Of a stretch of DNA of 64,000 nucleotides, positions 27,325 to 35,742 are shown piece after piece; the first letter of the stretch is position 1; every line of letters starts with the position of its first letter. The position numbers and the translations under genes were made by a program. The DNA comes from Coprovicinus avistercoris. Its GTDB lineage: Bacteria; Actinomycetota; Coriobacteriia; Coriobacteriales; Atopobiaceae. Where the stretch lies: assembly GCA_018714895.1 (NCBI GenBank), contig DVMQ01000018.1, positions 202,930 to 266,929 on the forward strand, read 5' to 3'. Below the pieces are notes generated by a model. It was not told the origin of the DNA. It saw only the letters and a list, made by a program, of their open reading frames with translations, and ran no database searches.

Positions 27325-27354
27325 TATAACAGGGAATAACTTTCGTTTCGAAAG
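27325..27354 (+). promoter_or_regulatory. -10 element and DeoR-type operator (copy 2)
   Basis: TATAAC (27325-27330) is a plausible -10. CTTTCGTTTCGAAAG (27340-27354) begins ten bases later, at the expected transcription start and 38 bp before the barrel gene. This placement is typical of repression. The palindrome is identical to the one upstream of the minus-strand kinase operon. Confidence 0.65.
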
Positions 27355-27391
27355 ATGTAAAACGATTGGACGAAGAAGAAAGGAAGACCTC

Positions 27392-28057
27392 ATGACTTGC
27401 AAGCTTATATCAATGCTTACCTGGCACGACGTTACCGTTCCTGATGCTAAAGAGGTCTTCTTGGGTGCAAAAGATGCACCGTGTGATCAATGGGGTTTCA
27501 AGATTGAAGGCACGACACCAAAAAGCTTTGCTGAGTTGGCTGCAACGATGCGTGACGCAGGAAAAGAAACCTTTATTGAAGTTTTGGCCATGTCGGAAGA
27601 AGATTGCATTCAAGCTGCTCGACAGTGCGTAGCAGGCGGTGTAGACCACATGCTCGGAACGCCTTACTGGCCTTCTGTTCAAGAAATTCTTGGTGAAGCC
27701 GGTATTTCTTACTCTCCGTTTCCAGCACTTGATCAGGACTCTCATATGCGTCGTCCAGTTATAGATGTGGTGGCGGATATCAAAGCGAAAGAAGAAGCGG
27801 GTGTAGACGGCATTACACTCTCAGCCTTCCGCTATCTGGGTGAAGAGGGTCCCGAAGCTCTGCTTGAAGCCGTTAATGCGGGTGTTGAGAAGCCATTCCG
27901 TATTGCTGGCTCAGTCAATTCTTTTGAGCGGATAGATTACCTTAAAACACTTGATAAACTTGCAGGTTTCACCATTGGTGGTGCATTTTTCGAGAATAAA
28001 TTTGGCTCTACTTTTGCTGAGAACGTTACAACTGTATGCGAGCGTCTTGAGCAATAG
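27392..28057 (+). CDS. Putative TIM-barrel aldolase or isomerase in the sugar operon
   Basis: 221-aa protein I cannot assign to a named family. Alternating hydrophobic strands and helices, with FIEVLAMSEEDCIQAARQCV, GGVDHMLGT, GVDGITLSAFRYLGEEG and FRIAGSVNSFERI, look like a (beta/alpha)8 barrel related to KDPG aldolase, HisA or phosphosugar isomerases. The late GSVNS may be a phosphate-binding loop. It is the first gene of the operon controlled by the palindrome at 27340 and lies 11 bp before the FGGY kinase, so it probably interconverts or cleaves the kinase's substrate or product. Confidence 0.5.
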   Translation: MTCKLISMLTWHDVTVPDAKEVFLGAKDAPCDQWGFKIEGTTPKSFAELAATMRDAGKETFIEVLAMSEEDCIQAARQCVAGGVDHMLGTPYWPSVQEILGEAGISYSPFPALDQDSHMRRPVIDVVADIKAKEEAGVDGITLSAFRYLGEEGPEALLEAVNAGVEKPFRIAGSVNSFERIDYLKTLDKLAGFTIGGAFFENKFGSTFAENVTTVCERLEQ

Positions 28058-28068
28058 GGGAGACAAAA

Positions 28069-29601
28069 ATGACGAAGTATTTGCTTGGCGCTGATTGTGG
28101 TACCACTGCGATTAAGGTGGCACTATTCGATACTGATGGAAATAAAATCACTCATCATGCTGAGGAATATGCTCTTATCAGGCCGTCTGCTCAACGTGTG
28201 GAGCAGCGTCCAGAAGTCTATTGGAATACTTTTAAAACGTGTTTAGCAAAAGTGCTTGAGCACTCTGGTGTGGACAAAGAAGATATCATCGCTTTTGCAT
28301 TTGATTCTTCCGCAGAAACCATTGTGTTTCTCGATCAAGATATGCAGCCGTTAGATAATTTCTATGTGTGGATGGATAATCGCGCTGAGGAAGAGGCAGT
28401 AGAAATAAATGCAGATTTCTCGGCAGAGGATATTTTGCATCACACCGGCCAATGTCCTATAGATCCTGTTTATCCAGCAACAAAGATCCTTTGGTTTAAG
28501 AAGCATTATCCAGAAAAGTTTGCTCGAATTTCCATGATGTTTATGACAGATGACTATCTGTTGTGGCGTATGTGCGGTCGAAAAGTAAGCCATGGATCTA
28601 GTTGGTGCACGTCGTATCTCTGGGATATTGTTACTAAGCAGTGGTGGCCAGAGATGCTTGATTACCTAGGAATCACCAGCGATCAGCTTCCTGAGATTTT
28701 AGAGACAGGGACGCCTATTGGAAAGCTACTTCCAGAAATGGCTGATGAGCTTGGTCTTTCTCGAGATATGTTACTGGTAATGGGTGCTCAGGACCAGAGT
28801 GCGGGTGCTATAGGCGTTGGTAATGTAGTTCCTGGTATCTTTTCTGAATCTACCGGTGGGGCCCTTATGGTGTGCACCACCATGGCTGAACCCGTTTTTG
28901 ATGCCGCTGGTAATGTTCCTTGTAATTATTCTGACCTTAGAGGCTATATGATTCAGGGTGGTGCTAAGGGCGGCATTATTATCAAGTGGCTTCGCGATAC
29001 ATTGTGTGAGGCAGAAAAGGAACGTGAGGCAGCAGGTGAAGGTAATGCTTATGACCTGATGGATGAACTTGCTGCAACTACTCCGCCCGGTGCGGAAGGT
29101 CTTTTTGTCCTGCCATTTTTTGGTGGTGGGTCTAATCCTACGCCGGATATTTATGGTCGAGGGGTGCTATACGGCTTGTCCTTAGGACATACGCGCAGCC
29201 ACATTATTCGCGCCTTTCTTGAAGCTACAGCTGTAAATATCGCTCTTATCATTGATTACTGCGAAAAGCTTACCGGTACTAAGGTGACACAGGTAAGAAG
29301 TCTTGGTGGAGGATCGCTCAGCCCCTTCTGGTGCCAAATCAAGGCAGATGTGCTCAATAGGGAAGTTGTTACCATGAAAAACACGCAGGATGCTGCGTGT
29401 TTAGGTGCAGCAATAATTGCTGGATATGGTGCCGGTGTGTTTGAATCAATTGCCGATACCGCACTTCAATTTGCAAAAGTAGATCGCACTTTTACCCCTA
29501 ACCCATCCAATAGAGACGTATACGACCAGCTTATTAAGAAATATCTGTTGCTGGTTGAAGCAACCCATGGCTATACCAAGGAGCTTTCCCGTGAGCGATA
29601 G
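28069..29601 (+). CDS. FGGY-family carbohydrate kinase (second copy)
   Basis: 510-aa kinase, paralogue of the one at 22149. The phosphate loop is GADCGTTAIKVALFD, the catalytic Asp is likely in GAQDQSAGAIG, and the C-terminal motif RSLGGGSLSPFWCQIKADVL is conserved. Both kinases share the segments TSYLWDI, WWPEMLD and VVPGIFSEST. GGGGAGACAAAA precedes the ATG. It stands between the barrel protein and two class II aldolase-family genes, so it should phosphorylate a ketose to a 1-phosphate that an aldolase then splits (inference from the fuculose, rhamnulose and ribulose pathways). Confidence 0.85.
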   Translation: MTKYLLGADCGTTAIKVALFDTDGNKITHHAEEYALIRPSAQRVEQRPEVYWNTFKTCLAKVLEHSGVDKEDIIAFAFDSSAETIVFLDQDMQPLDNFYVWMDNRAEEEAVEINADFSAEDILHHTGQCPIDPVYPATKILWFKKHYPEKFARISMMFMTDDYLLWRMCGRKVSHGSSWCTSYLWDIVTKQWWPEMLDYLGITSDQLPEILETGTPIGKLLPEMADELGLSRDMLLVMGAQDQSAGAIGVGNVVPGIFSESTGGALMVCTTMAEPVFDAAGNVPCNYSDLRGYMIQGGAKGGIIIKWLRDTLCEAEKEREAAGEGNAYDLMDELAATTPPGAEGLFVLPFFGGGSNPTPDIYGRGVLYGLSLGHTRSHIIRAFLEATAVNIALIIDYCEKLTGTKVTQVRSLGGGSLSPFWCQIKADVLNREVVTMKNTQDAACLGAAIIAGYGAGVFESIADTALQFAKVDRTFTPNPSNRDVYDQLIKKYLLLVEATHGYTKELSRER

Positions 29602-29648
29602 CAAGCGGGCAGCATAGTAAGAGATCGCTGAGATTGGAAGGTGATTGC

Positions 29649-30308
29649 ATGTCTGAAAGGCAAGACGCGTATCGAATCAAGCTCTACCAGGATGAGGTGG
29701 CACGCTGCGTTCACCGTCTGTTCGATGAGGGGCATATGGCCACCGACAAGTTAGCTGATGTATCAGTTCGCGATCCAGAAAGTGGAATTGTTGTCACAAG
29801 TCTTAAACCAGGTTTTATCGGAGTTCGTGAACCCGATGACTATCATGGAACTGATATGGCTGTAGTGGATATGGATGGCAACCTTGTTTATAACCATGTT
29901 CCACCAAATGACAATATCGATATGCACCTAGCTATTTATAAGGCGCGTCCTGATATCACAGCTATCATTCATGCGTATCCAACCTATATCGGCATGTTTG
30001 CTCGTGCAAAGAAGCCGTTACCAGTGGTGTTTGTAGAACAGTGCTATACGATGCCTGATATGGATATCGAGGGTGGAGCAGGTTTCTCAAACGATGTTGT
30101 TACAACGGATCCATCCAATACGCAGGAATATTATGACGAGGTTATTGAGAAGTTCCATGGGAGTCCATTTGTAATGCTCCATGGTAATGGTTGTGTTTCT
30201 GTAGCAGATAACGTTGATAACGCTCTTAACTATCTTGCCTGGATGGAAGAAGTAGCCCAGAAGATTTATCGTGCTTCGCTTATTGGCGAAGTAAAATTCA
30301 TCGGCTAG
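29649..30308 (+). CDS. Class II aldolase/adducin-family protein with altered metal site
   Basis: 219-aa protein of the aldolase II family (fuculose-phosphate aldolase-like). The fold-defining SVRD and the helix MHLAIYKARPD are present. The Zn2+ ligands differ from the family: the Glu before MHLAIY is missing (NIDMH), and the His-x-His pair reads HAY. A later His in MLHGNG may remain. It may therefore be a non-catalytic partner of the canonical aldolase encoded 21 bp downstream, or use a different metal arrangement. GGAAGGTGATTGC precedes the ATG at 29649. Confidence 0.75.
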   Translation: MSERQDAYRIKLYQDEVARCVHRLFDEGHMATDKLADVSVRDPESGIVVTSLKPGFIGVREPDDYHGTDMAVVDMDGNLVYNHVPPNDNIDMHLAIYKARPDITAIIHAYPTYIGMFARAKKPLPVVFVEQCYTMPDMDIEGGAGFSNDVVTTDPSNTQEYYDEVIEKFHGSPFVMLHGNGCVSVADNVDNALNYLAWMEEVAQKIYRASLIGEVKFIG

Positions 30309-30329
30309 CACGGAAGGAGGATTGATCTT

Positions 30330-30971
30330 ATGGAGAACTATTTCGTTTACGATGATCCCAAGCAGCAGCTTTTTAAAGAGGAGGTTGCAAGGGGTACACG
30401 CTTGCTCAATATTCGTGGGCTTTCGCAATCCGGTGAGTCAGGAGACTGCTCAGTTCGCGATCTCGAAACTGGCTTAATCTATGTTTCCGGCAGTCCCGAC
30501 TGGTGTTTCCAGAAGAATCTCCTTGATGCACGTGGCTGGGAGCGTTGGGTTACAACGATTGATGGAGACGATCTGATTCCATGGTCAACCCCTACGGTTG
30601 AATGGCCTATGCATGTTGCAATTTATGAAGCGCGCGATGATATTGGTGCAGTGTGTCATACGCATGGTGTATGGGCATCAGTTTTTGCTGCTCTGCGGAT
30701 GGATGTGCCTCTTGAAAAGGCTGATGAAGGATTGACCGGCGTTATTCCTTGTACCGATTATCGTCCTGCAGGTTCACCAGATGTTGGCACCGTTGTTGCT
30801 GAGGCAATGAAAGATGGATATGACTGGGCATTGATGGGAAACCATGGTGCGGTAACAGTTGGAAAAACTTTAGATGAAGCTTTTGATAAAGCTATGTATA
30901 TGGAGCATCTCTGTGAGCGTGTTTACTTTGCATTGCTAGCTGAGAAGCACCTTGATTCGCTCTTTGCATAA
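30330..30971 (+). CDS. Class II aldolase, L-fuculose-phosphate aldolase-like
   Basis: 213-aa zinc-dependent aldolase. The canonical ligands are visible: Glu in VEWPMH, the His pair in CHTHG, and a last His in GNHGAV. GDCSVRD matches the phosphate-binding GNISVR motif. The expected reaction is cleavage of a ketose 1-phosphate to dihydroxyacetone phosphate and a short aldehyde (lactaldehyde or glycolaldehyde). GGAAGGAGG precedes the ATG. It is last in the operon, and a terminator follows. FucO at 34414 could reduce the aldehyde. Confidence 0.85.
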   Translation: MENYFVYDDPKQQLFKEEVARGTRLLNIRGLSQSGESGDCSVRDLETGLIYVSGSPDWCFQKNLLDARGWERWVTTIDGDDLIPWSTPTVEWPMHVAIYEARDDIGAVCHTHGVWASVFAALRMDVPLEKADEGLTGVIPCTDYRPAGSPDVGTVVAEAMKDGYDWALMGNHGAVTVGKTLDEAFDKAMYMEHLCERVYFALLAEKHLDSLFA

Positions 30972-30994
30972 GAAAGTGCAAATAGTTTAACTAC

Positions 30995-31033
30995 ACCGGA
31001 CGGGAATTATTGGATTCCTGTCCGGTTCTTTTT
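30995..31033 (+). terminator. Terminator after the aldolase operon
   Basis: ACCGGACGGGAAT pairs with ATTCCTGTCCGGT (one G-T mismatch) and is followed by TCTTTTT. Confidence 0.9.
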
Positions 31034-31201
31034 GTAAAGGCGTAGAACCGTCTACCGCTTATAACCATCCTTTATGTGGTATAGAAAAGTATTGTACTCG
31101 TATATTTATAAACGCTTTGGTACAGTACCGTTGATTGCCAGGCTAACTCGTAAACAGTGCAGGTAATGTGCTTGAAGTGAGAAATGAGGGCGAGAGACAT
31201 T

Positions 31202-32035
31202 ATGATCAAACTCGTGTTAACCGATATTGATAATACGCTCGTGCCCCTAGGAAACGAGAGTGCAACTGAGCACGCTATTGCAGGTGTTCATGCGTTGCTT
31301 GATGCTGGGATACATTTTGGTCCTGCAACAGGCCGCGACTTAGATGGTATGGAGCGTTTCTTCCGTGGAGATGCAGATTGTTATGCAACAGGTCTTATCT
31401 CTAATGGAAAGCTCGTTTATCTCAACGGCGAATTGGTTAAGGCGAACTACTTGGATCATGCGGGTGTAGAGCGGCTGTGTGAGTACTTACGTCCCTTTGA
31501 GGATTCATTCGCACTCTTGCGTGCAAATGAAACAGACTATACCTACTCTGCGCATCCAGACGTGTTGAATGAGCTGGTAGAAGGGGGAGTGCTCGACGAG
31601 AATACCCCCGATTTAGCGGAAGTTCCCGAAGCAGATATTGTTGCTTGTACCGTTGTATGTATGGGTGACGAAGAAAAGAACAAACAGATAGTTTCTGATC
31701 TGGCAGAACTGTGCTCAAACTTTGAGCTCCTCTCACCAACGACCGGGGTATACGACGTGGTGCCAGTGGGTTGGAACAAAGCAACAGCACTACAGCATCT
31801 TTGCGACCTTATGGGCATATCTCTCGATGCGGTTTGCGTATTTGGTGATTCGGAGAACGATGTTCCCATGCTCAAAGCAGTTCCCAATTCAGTTGCAGTT
31901 GCAAACTCAATGCCATCTGCAGCTGAAGCGGCACGGTGGCATATTGGAGCAAGTGTGGATGACGCTGTAGCGGATGCTCTTTTCGAAATCGCAGAAGCTT
32001 CTTTAGCTGGAAGACTGCCCTCGTTTATGCAGTAA
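31202..32035 (+). CDS. HAD-superfamily hydrolase, Cof/YidA type
   Basis: 277-aa phosphatase of the Cof subfamily. Motif I is LTDIDNTL near the N-terminus; the cap domain is inserted after GPATGRDL; motif III/IV is VFGDSENDVPML near the C-terminus. It probably dephosphorylates sugar phosphates or nucleotides. I use the ATG at 31202 so that DIDNT lies close to the N-terminus; an ATG six codons earlier is also possible. It is a single gene after the sugar operon terminator. Confidence 0.88.
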   Translation: MIKLVLTDIDNTLVPLGNESATEHAIAGVHALLDAGIHFGPATGRDLDGMERFFRGDADCYATGLISNGKLVYLNGELVKANYLDHAGVERLCEYLRPFEDSFALLRANETDYTYSAHPDVLNELVEGGVLDENTPDLAEVPEADIVACTVVCMGDEEKNKQIVSDLAELCSNFELLSPTTGVYDVVPVGWNKATALQHLCDLMGISLDAVCVFGDSENDVPMLKAVPNSVAVANSMPSAAEAARWHIGASVDDAVADALFEIAEASLAGRLPSFMQ

Positions 32036-32171
32036 GCTGCTGCAGGAAAAGTTTTATACGCCCATTACAGCAATGATGACGATTTGTTCCATACTTCATG
32101 CTGTCGAGAGTGGAGCTATCGCATACACTAGCTCAGGTCTGTGAATTCAATTCGATAGGAGTAAACACCCA

Positions 32172-32828
32172 ATGATCCAAGGTGCAATTTTTGATATGGA
32201 CGGCCTCATGTTCGACACTGAACCAATTTGGACGGAGGCTTGGGTTCCCGCTCTTGCCGAATTTGGTCTGGAGATGAAAGAAGGGCTTGCCGATGCTTGC
32301 CGTGGTTCTTCGGATGAATCGTGTGTGGCAACGTTAAAGCGCTTCTATGGTGACGATACGCCAGGACAAGAAATCATGAATACCCTTCGCCGTTTGGCGC
32401 AGGACATGATTGCTGGCGATGTCAGAAAGAAACCCTGTCTCGATGAGATTCTTAACTATCTGTCTGAACAGGGAGTTCCTTGTGCAGTTGCTTCTTCCAG
32501 CACACCGCAGCTTATTACAACTTGCCTGCATGAAGCAGGTATTGACGATAAGTTCGAGGCAACATTGAGCGGTATGAATATGGAGCATTCCAAGCCGCAT
32601 CCGGAGATTTTCCTCAAGGCTGCTGAGGCATTGGGTACAGATCCTGCGCAGACGTTGGTGCTTGAAGACAGCTACGCCGGTGTTCGTGCTGGAGCTGCTG
32701 GAGGATTTATTACTGTAATGGTTCCCGATATGGTTCAGCCCAACGAAGAGATTTCTCAGCTCTATACCGCTTGCTGTCATGATCTTGGTGAAGTGCGAGA
32801 CCTTATTGCTGCGGGCAAGCTGGGGTAG
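32172..32828 (+). CDS. HAD hydrolase, beta-phosphoglucomutase/phosphatase-like
   Basis: 218-aa HAD subfamily IA protein. The nucleophile motif is FDMDGLMFDTEP, motif II is VASSSTP, and motif III/IV is LVLEDSYAGVRAGAAGG, with a helical cap between. It could be beta-phosphoglucomutase, a 2-deoxyglucose-6-phosphatase or a similar sugar phosphatase. GATAGGAG precedes the ATG. Confidence 0.88.
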   Translation: MIQGAIFDMDGLMFDTEPIWTEAWVPALAEFGLEMKEGLADACRGSSDESCVATLKRFYGDDTPGQEIMNTLRRLAQDMIAGDVRKKPCLDEILNYLSEQGVPCAVASSSTPQLITTCLHEAGIDDKFEATLSGMNMEHSKPHPEIFLKAAEALGTDPAQTLVLEDSYAGVRAGAAGGFITVMVPDMVQPNEEISQLYTACCHDLGEVRDLIAAGKLG

Positions 32829-32873
32829 TAACAACTGAAAAGAGACAGGTGCGCTTTTTGCTCGTAGATGGGG

Positions 32874-34079
32874 TTAACTCAGCCGAGTTGGCTGTGTCTT
32901 CGTATCTGAAATGGTGAAGCAACTCACTACAAAAGCGAAAAAGGCAAAGAGCGCACCAACAAATCCAACAGCGCCAATGCCAACACCTGTGGTAACAAGG
33001 CCACCGATAAAGCTGCCGCAGCCTATACCGAGGTTAAAGAGTCCTGAGAAGATAGCCATGGCAACAGCCGAAACGTCTGGTGGCGTGTCTCGGATAACTT
33101 CCGACTGGAAAGATATATTGAAGCAAGTTGCACTGATGCCCCAAAGTGCACAGATAATAAGAGCGGCTACAAAGCCAAAATATGCTGTTGCAAGCAAGAG
33201 TAATGCTGCAGCAAGACCCGCGAGTACCACATGAATAAACCGTACACGGTGACTGTCGAAGCAGAGGGAAAAGAGAACGCTTCCACAAATGCCCGCTAAG
33301 CCAAACACAGTGAGTGCAATCGTAATGAGGTTGGCAGGAAGGCCTCCAATTTGCTGAAGGAACGGCTCGATGTAGCTATATCCAACGTAATAACCGGTAG
33401 CACCAAGAATGGTCATGATATACAGTGCAGCAAGTGCCGGGTTGCGAAAGAGCTGCGGGAGCGCTCGAACGCGAAATGGTTCACCTTTCTCCATTTTGGG
33501 AACGGTGGCGGTGAGTCCGATCAGTGCTACAAATGAAGCAATGGCGACACTGGTAAACGTCATACGCCAACCAAGTGCAAGGCCAATGGCACGGCCCAAT
33601 GGCATACCAAGAACCATTGCAACGGAGCTACCTGATGCAACCATGCTGAGTGCCAATGAGCTGTACTTGGGTCCTGCAATTTGCGATGCAGCTGGAGTTG
33701 CAACAGACCAGAAAACGGCATGAGCACTGGCCACAATTAAGCGAGCTGCAATAAGAAGGGCAAATGTTGGCGCAAGAGCAGATCCAATTTGTCCTATGAG
33801 AAAAATCCCAATCACTCCAAGAAGGATGCGGCGGTAATCGTAGCGCGATGCGAACACCATAAGTGGGACTGACAAAATCATAACGCCCCACGCATAGATG
33901 GAGATCATCATGCCTGTTTGAGCCTCAGTTAGTGCAAATGAGGATGCTATATCGGTGAGAAGGCCAACAGGGATAAATTCTGATGTGTTGAAGATGAAGG
34001 CTGTAAAAGCTAAGCACAGAAGCGGAAGCAGGTCTGCCAAGCTCATGTGCTGCTCTTCTTTAACGATATTTTGAGCCAT
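32874..34079 (-). CDS. MFS transporter, AraJ/sugar-efflux type
   Basis: 401-aa major facilitator with about twelve membrane segments. The opening TAFIFNTSEFIPVGLLTDIA and SIYAWGVMILSVPLMVF are typical of the DHA1 AraJ/SotB group, which exports sugars, drugs or purines. I take the ATG at 34079 with AGAAGG upstream; the longer reading begins with a poorly placed TTG. It is convergent with the HAD gene at 32172. The substrate is unknown. Confidence 0.85.
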   Translation of the reverse strand: MAQNIVKEEQHMSLADLLPLLCLAFTAFIFNTSEFIPVGLLTDIASSFALTEAQTGMMISIYAWGVMILSVPLMVFASRYDYRRILLGVIGIFLIGQIGSALAPTFALLIAARLIVASAHAVFWSVATPAASQIAGPKYSSLALSMVASGSSVAMVLGMPLGRAIGLALGWRMTFTSVAIASFVALIGLTATVPKMEKGEPFRVRALPQLFRNPALAALYIMTILGATGYYVGYSYIEPFLQQIGGLPANLITIALTVFGLAGICGSVLFSLCFDSHRVRFIHVVLAGLAAALLLLATAYFGFVAALIICALWGISATCFNISFQSEVIRDTPPDVSAVAMAIFSGLFNLGIGCGSFIGGLVTTGVGIGAVGFVGALFAFFAFVVSCFTISDTKTQPTRLS

Positions 34080-34340
34080 AGGTGATTGCCTTCTAACAGT
34101 TTTCAATGAAGTAGTTACGTGTCAGAAGTGGGCATTGTAGCAAATCCTCGTAGCTTTGATTCCAAGCAAGTTTACATATGTCTGGTATGGCTTGGATATG
34201 AGTTCTGGAGCCCCTCTGAAAAGACAATCCATGCATTTGTGCATTTCGTACAAAAGGAGTCTGGCTATATTCAGAAGGAGAAAAACTTTATATCTCTACG
34301 AACCTATCCTGAGGATTTCTCGTTTTTATAGCCCTCTCCA
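34080..34340. other. Intergenic stretch with no gene recognised
   Basis: Between the start of the MFS gene and the fucO terminator. It is AT-rich and must contain the MFS promoter. A 70-codon open frame at 34119-34331 has no good ribosome-binding site, and I do not regard it as a gene. Confidence 0.5.
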
Positions 34341-34373
34341 CAAAAAGAACCCCGGAACAAATCCGGGGTTCTT
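34341..34373 (-). terminator. Terminator after fucO
   Basis: On the minus strand GAACCCCGGA pairs with TCCGGGGTTC and is followed by TTTTTG. Confidence 0.92.
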
Positions 34374-34413
34374 CCTTATCAAGGCAAGTGAAGCTTTATC
34401 AGTAGCTTTGACC

Positions 34414-35577
34414 TTAGGCCATGATCTTGCGGAAGAGTTCCACAACGTCGTCATGGTTAGCCTCGCGGGGGTTACCCGGGAAGCAAGCGTCGTTCATAGC
34501 GTCGGTTGCAAGCTGATCGAGGTCCTCCTCAACCAGGCCGTCGCAGGTCGGCTTGATGTTTACATCAGCGGAGAGCTGGCGAACAGCAGCAATAGCGGCG
34601 TCGGCAGCCTCTTCGTCGCTCATGCCGGTGGTGTCAACACCCATGGCAACGGCAACGTCAGCAAGACGCTTGGTTACGACAGGCTTGTTGTACTCCATGG
34701 CAACAGGAAGCAGCATTGCGCAAGCAACACCGTGTGGAGTGTCATAGTGAGCAGAGAGCGTGTGAGCCATAGCGTGGTCGATACCAAGACCAACGTTGGA
34801 GAAGCCCATGCCAGCAATGTACTGACCAAGAGCCATGCCCTCACGGCCGCTGCCGGGCTGGCCGCTCTTTGCCTCAGCAACTGCGTCGCGGAGGTTCTTG
34901 GCGATAATCTCGATGGCCTTGATGTGGAACATGTCGGAGAGCTCCCAAGCGCCAGCGGTGGTGTAGCCCTCGATGGCGTGAGTGAGAGCGTCCATGCCGG
35001 TTGCGGCGGTGAGGCCAGCAGGCATGGTGGACATCATATCGGGGTCGACAACAGCAACCTCGGGGATGTCGTTTACGTCTACGCACACGAACTTGCGGAC
35101 CTTCTCAGGGTCGGTGATGACGTAGTTGATGGTAACCTCAGCAGCAGTACCAGCGGTGGTAGGAACAGCGATGGTGAAGACTGCGTGATTCTTGGTGTCG
35201 GCAACGCCCTCGAGAGAAACAACATCCTCGAACTCAGGGTTGGCAACGATAATGCCGATGCCCTTAGCGGTGTCCATAGAAGAGCCGCCACCGATGGTGA
35301 CGATCATGTCTGCACCGGACTCCTTGTAAGCGGCGACGCCGTCCTTTACATTCTGGATGGTGGGGTTCGGCTTGATCTCAGAATACAGGCTCCATGCAAT
35401 GCCAGCCTCATCAAGCAGATCGGTAACCTTGGAAGTAACACCAAACTTTACGAGGTCGGGGTCGGAGCAAACGAAAGCCTTCTTGTAGCCACGGCGAGTA
35501 ATCTCTCCCGGGATCTCCTTGATGGCGCCGGCACCGTGATAAGAAATGTTGTTCAGTACGAAACGATTGACAGCCAC
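34414..35577 (-). CDS. fucO: Lactaldehyde reductase (iron-containing alcohol dehydrogenase)
   Basis: 387-aa group III Fe-dependent dehydrogenase, very similar to FucO, which reduces lactaldehyde to 1,2-propanediol (also glycolaldehyde to ethylene glycol) with NADH. The NAD motif GGGSSMDTAKG, the substrate motif PTTAGTAAEV and the metal-binding segments MDALTHAIEGY and GIDHAMAHTLSAHYDTPHG are present. The start is GTG, with AAGGAGGAAGTAA upstream. Its biased codons suggest strong expression. It is monocistronic, with a palindrome in its leader. It could dispose of aldehyde made by the class II aldolase at 30330. Confidence 0.92.
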   Translation of the reverse strand: MAVNRFVLNNISYHGAGAIKEIPGEITRRGYKKAFVCSDPDLVKFGVTSKVTDLLDEAGIAWSLYSEIKPNPTIQNVKDGVAAYKESGADMIVTIGGGSSMDTAKGIGIIVANPEFEDVVSLEGVADTKNHAVFTIAVPTTAGTAAEVTINYVITDPEKVRKFVCVDVNDIPEVAVVDPDMMSTMPAGLTAATGMDALTHAIEGYTTAGAWELSDMFHIKAIEIIAKNLRDAVAEAKSGQPGSGREGMALGQYIAGMGFSNVGLGIDHAMAHTLSAHYDTPHGVACAMLLPVAMEYNKPVVTKRLADVAVAMGVDTTGMSDEEAADAAIAAVRQLSADVNIKPTCDGLVEEDLDQLATDAMNDACFPGNPREANHDDVVELFRKIMA

Positions 35578-35601
35578 TTACTTCCTCCTTGTGTATATTG
35601 T

Positions 35602-35616
35602 GCTGACAATGTCAGC
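35602..35616. promoter_or_regulatory. Palindrome in the fucO leader
   Basis: GCTGAC-AAT-GTCAGC lies 25 bp upstream of the fucO start, between fucO and the divergent S66 peptidase gene. It may be an operator or a short hairpin. It does not match a Rex or catabolite-control box that I know. Confidence 0.45.
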
Positions 35617-35742
35617 TTTCCCACACGCTTACAGCATATGGGAACAATTACCAAAGTACCTATCATAATAGGCAAATTTATTTGCTTTTCTAGACGAGAA
35701 AGATGTTTTCAGGAATTTGAAGGATCGTTGCGAAGAGGTTAT

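Noticed and set aside
34119..34331. 70-codon open frame between the MFS gene and fucO
   Set aside because: No ribosome-binding site, and low-complexity composition typical of AT-rich intergenic DNA.
34156..35742. Open frame running 529 codons upstream of the S66 peptidase, antisense to fucO
   Set aside because: It exists because the highly biased codons of fucO leave few stops on the other strand. The family start and a ribosome-binding site are at 35743.
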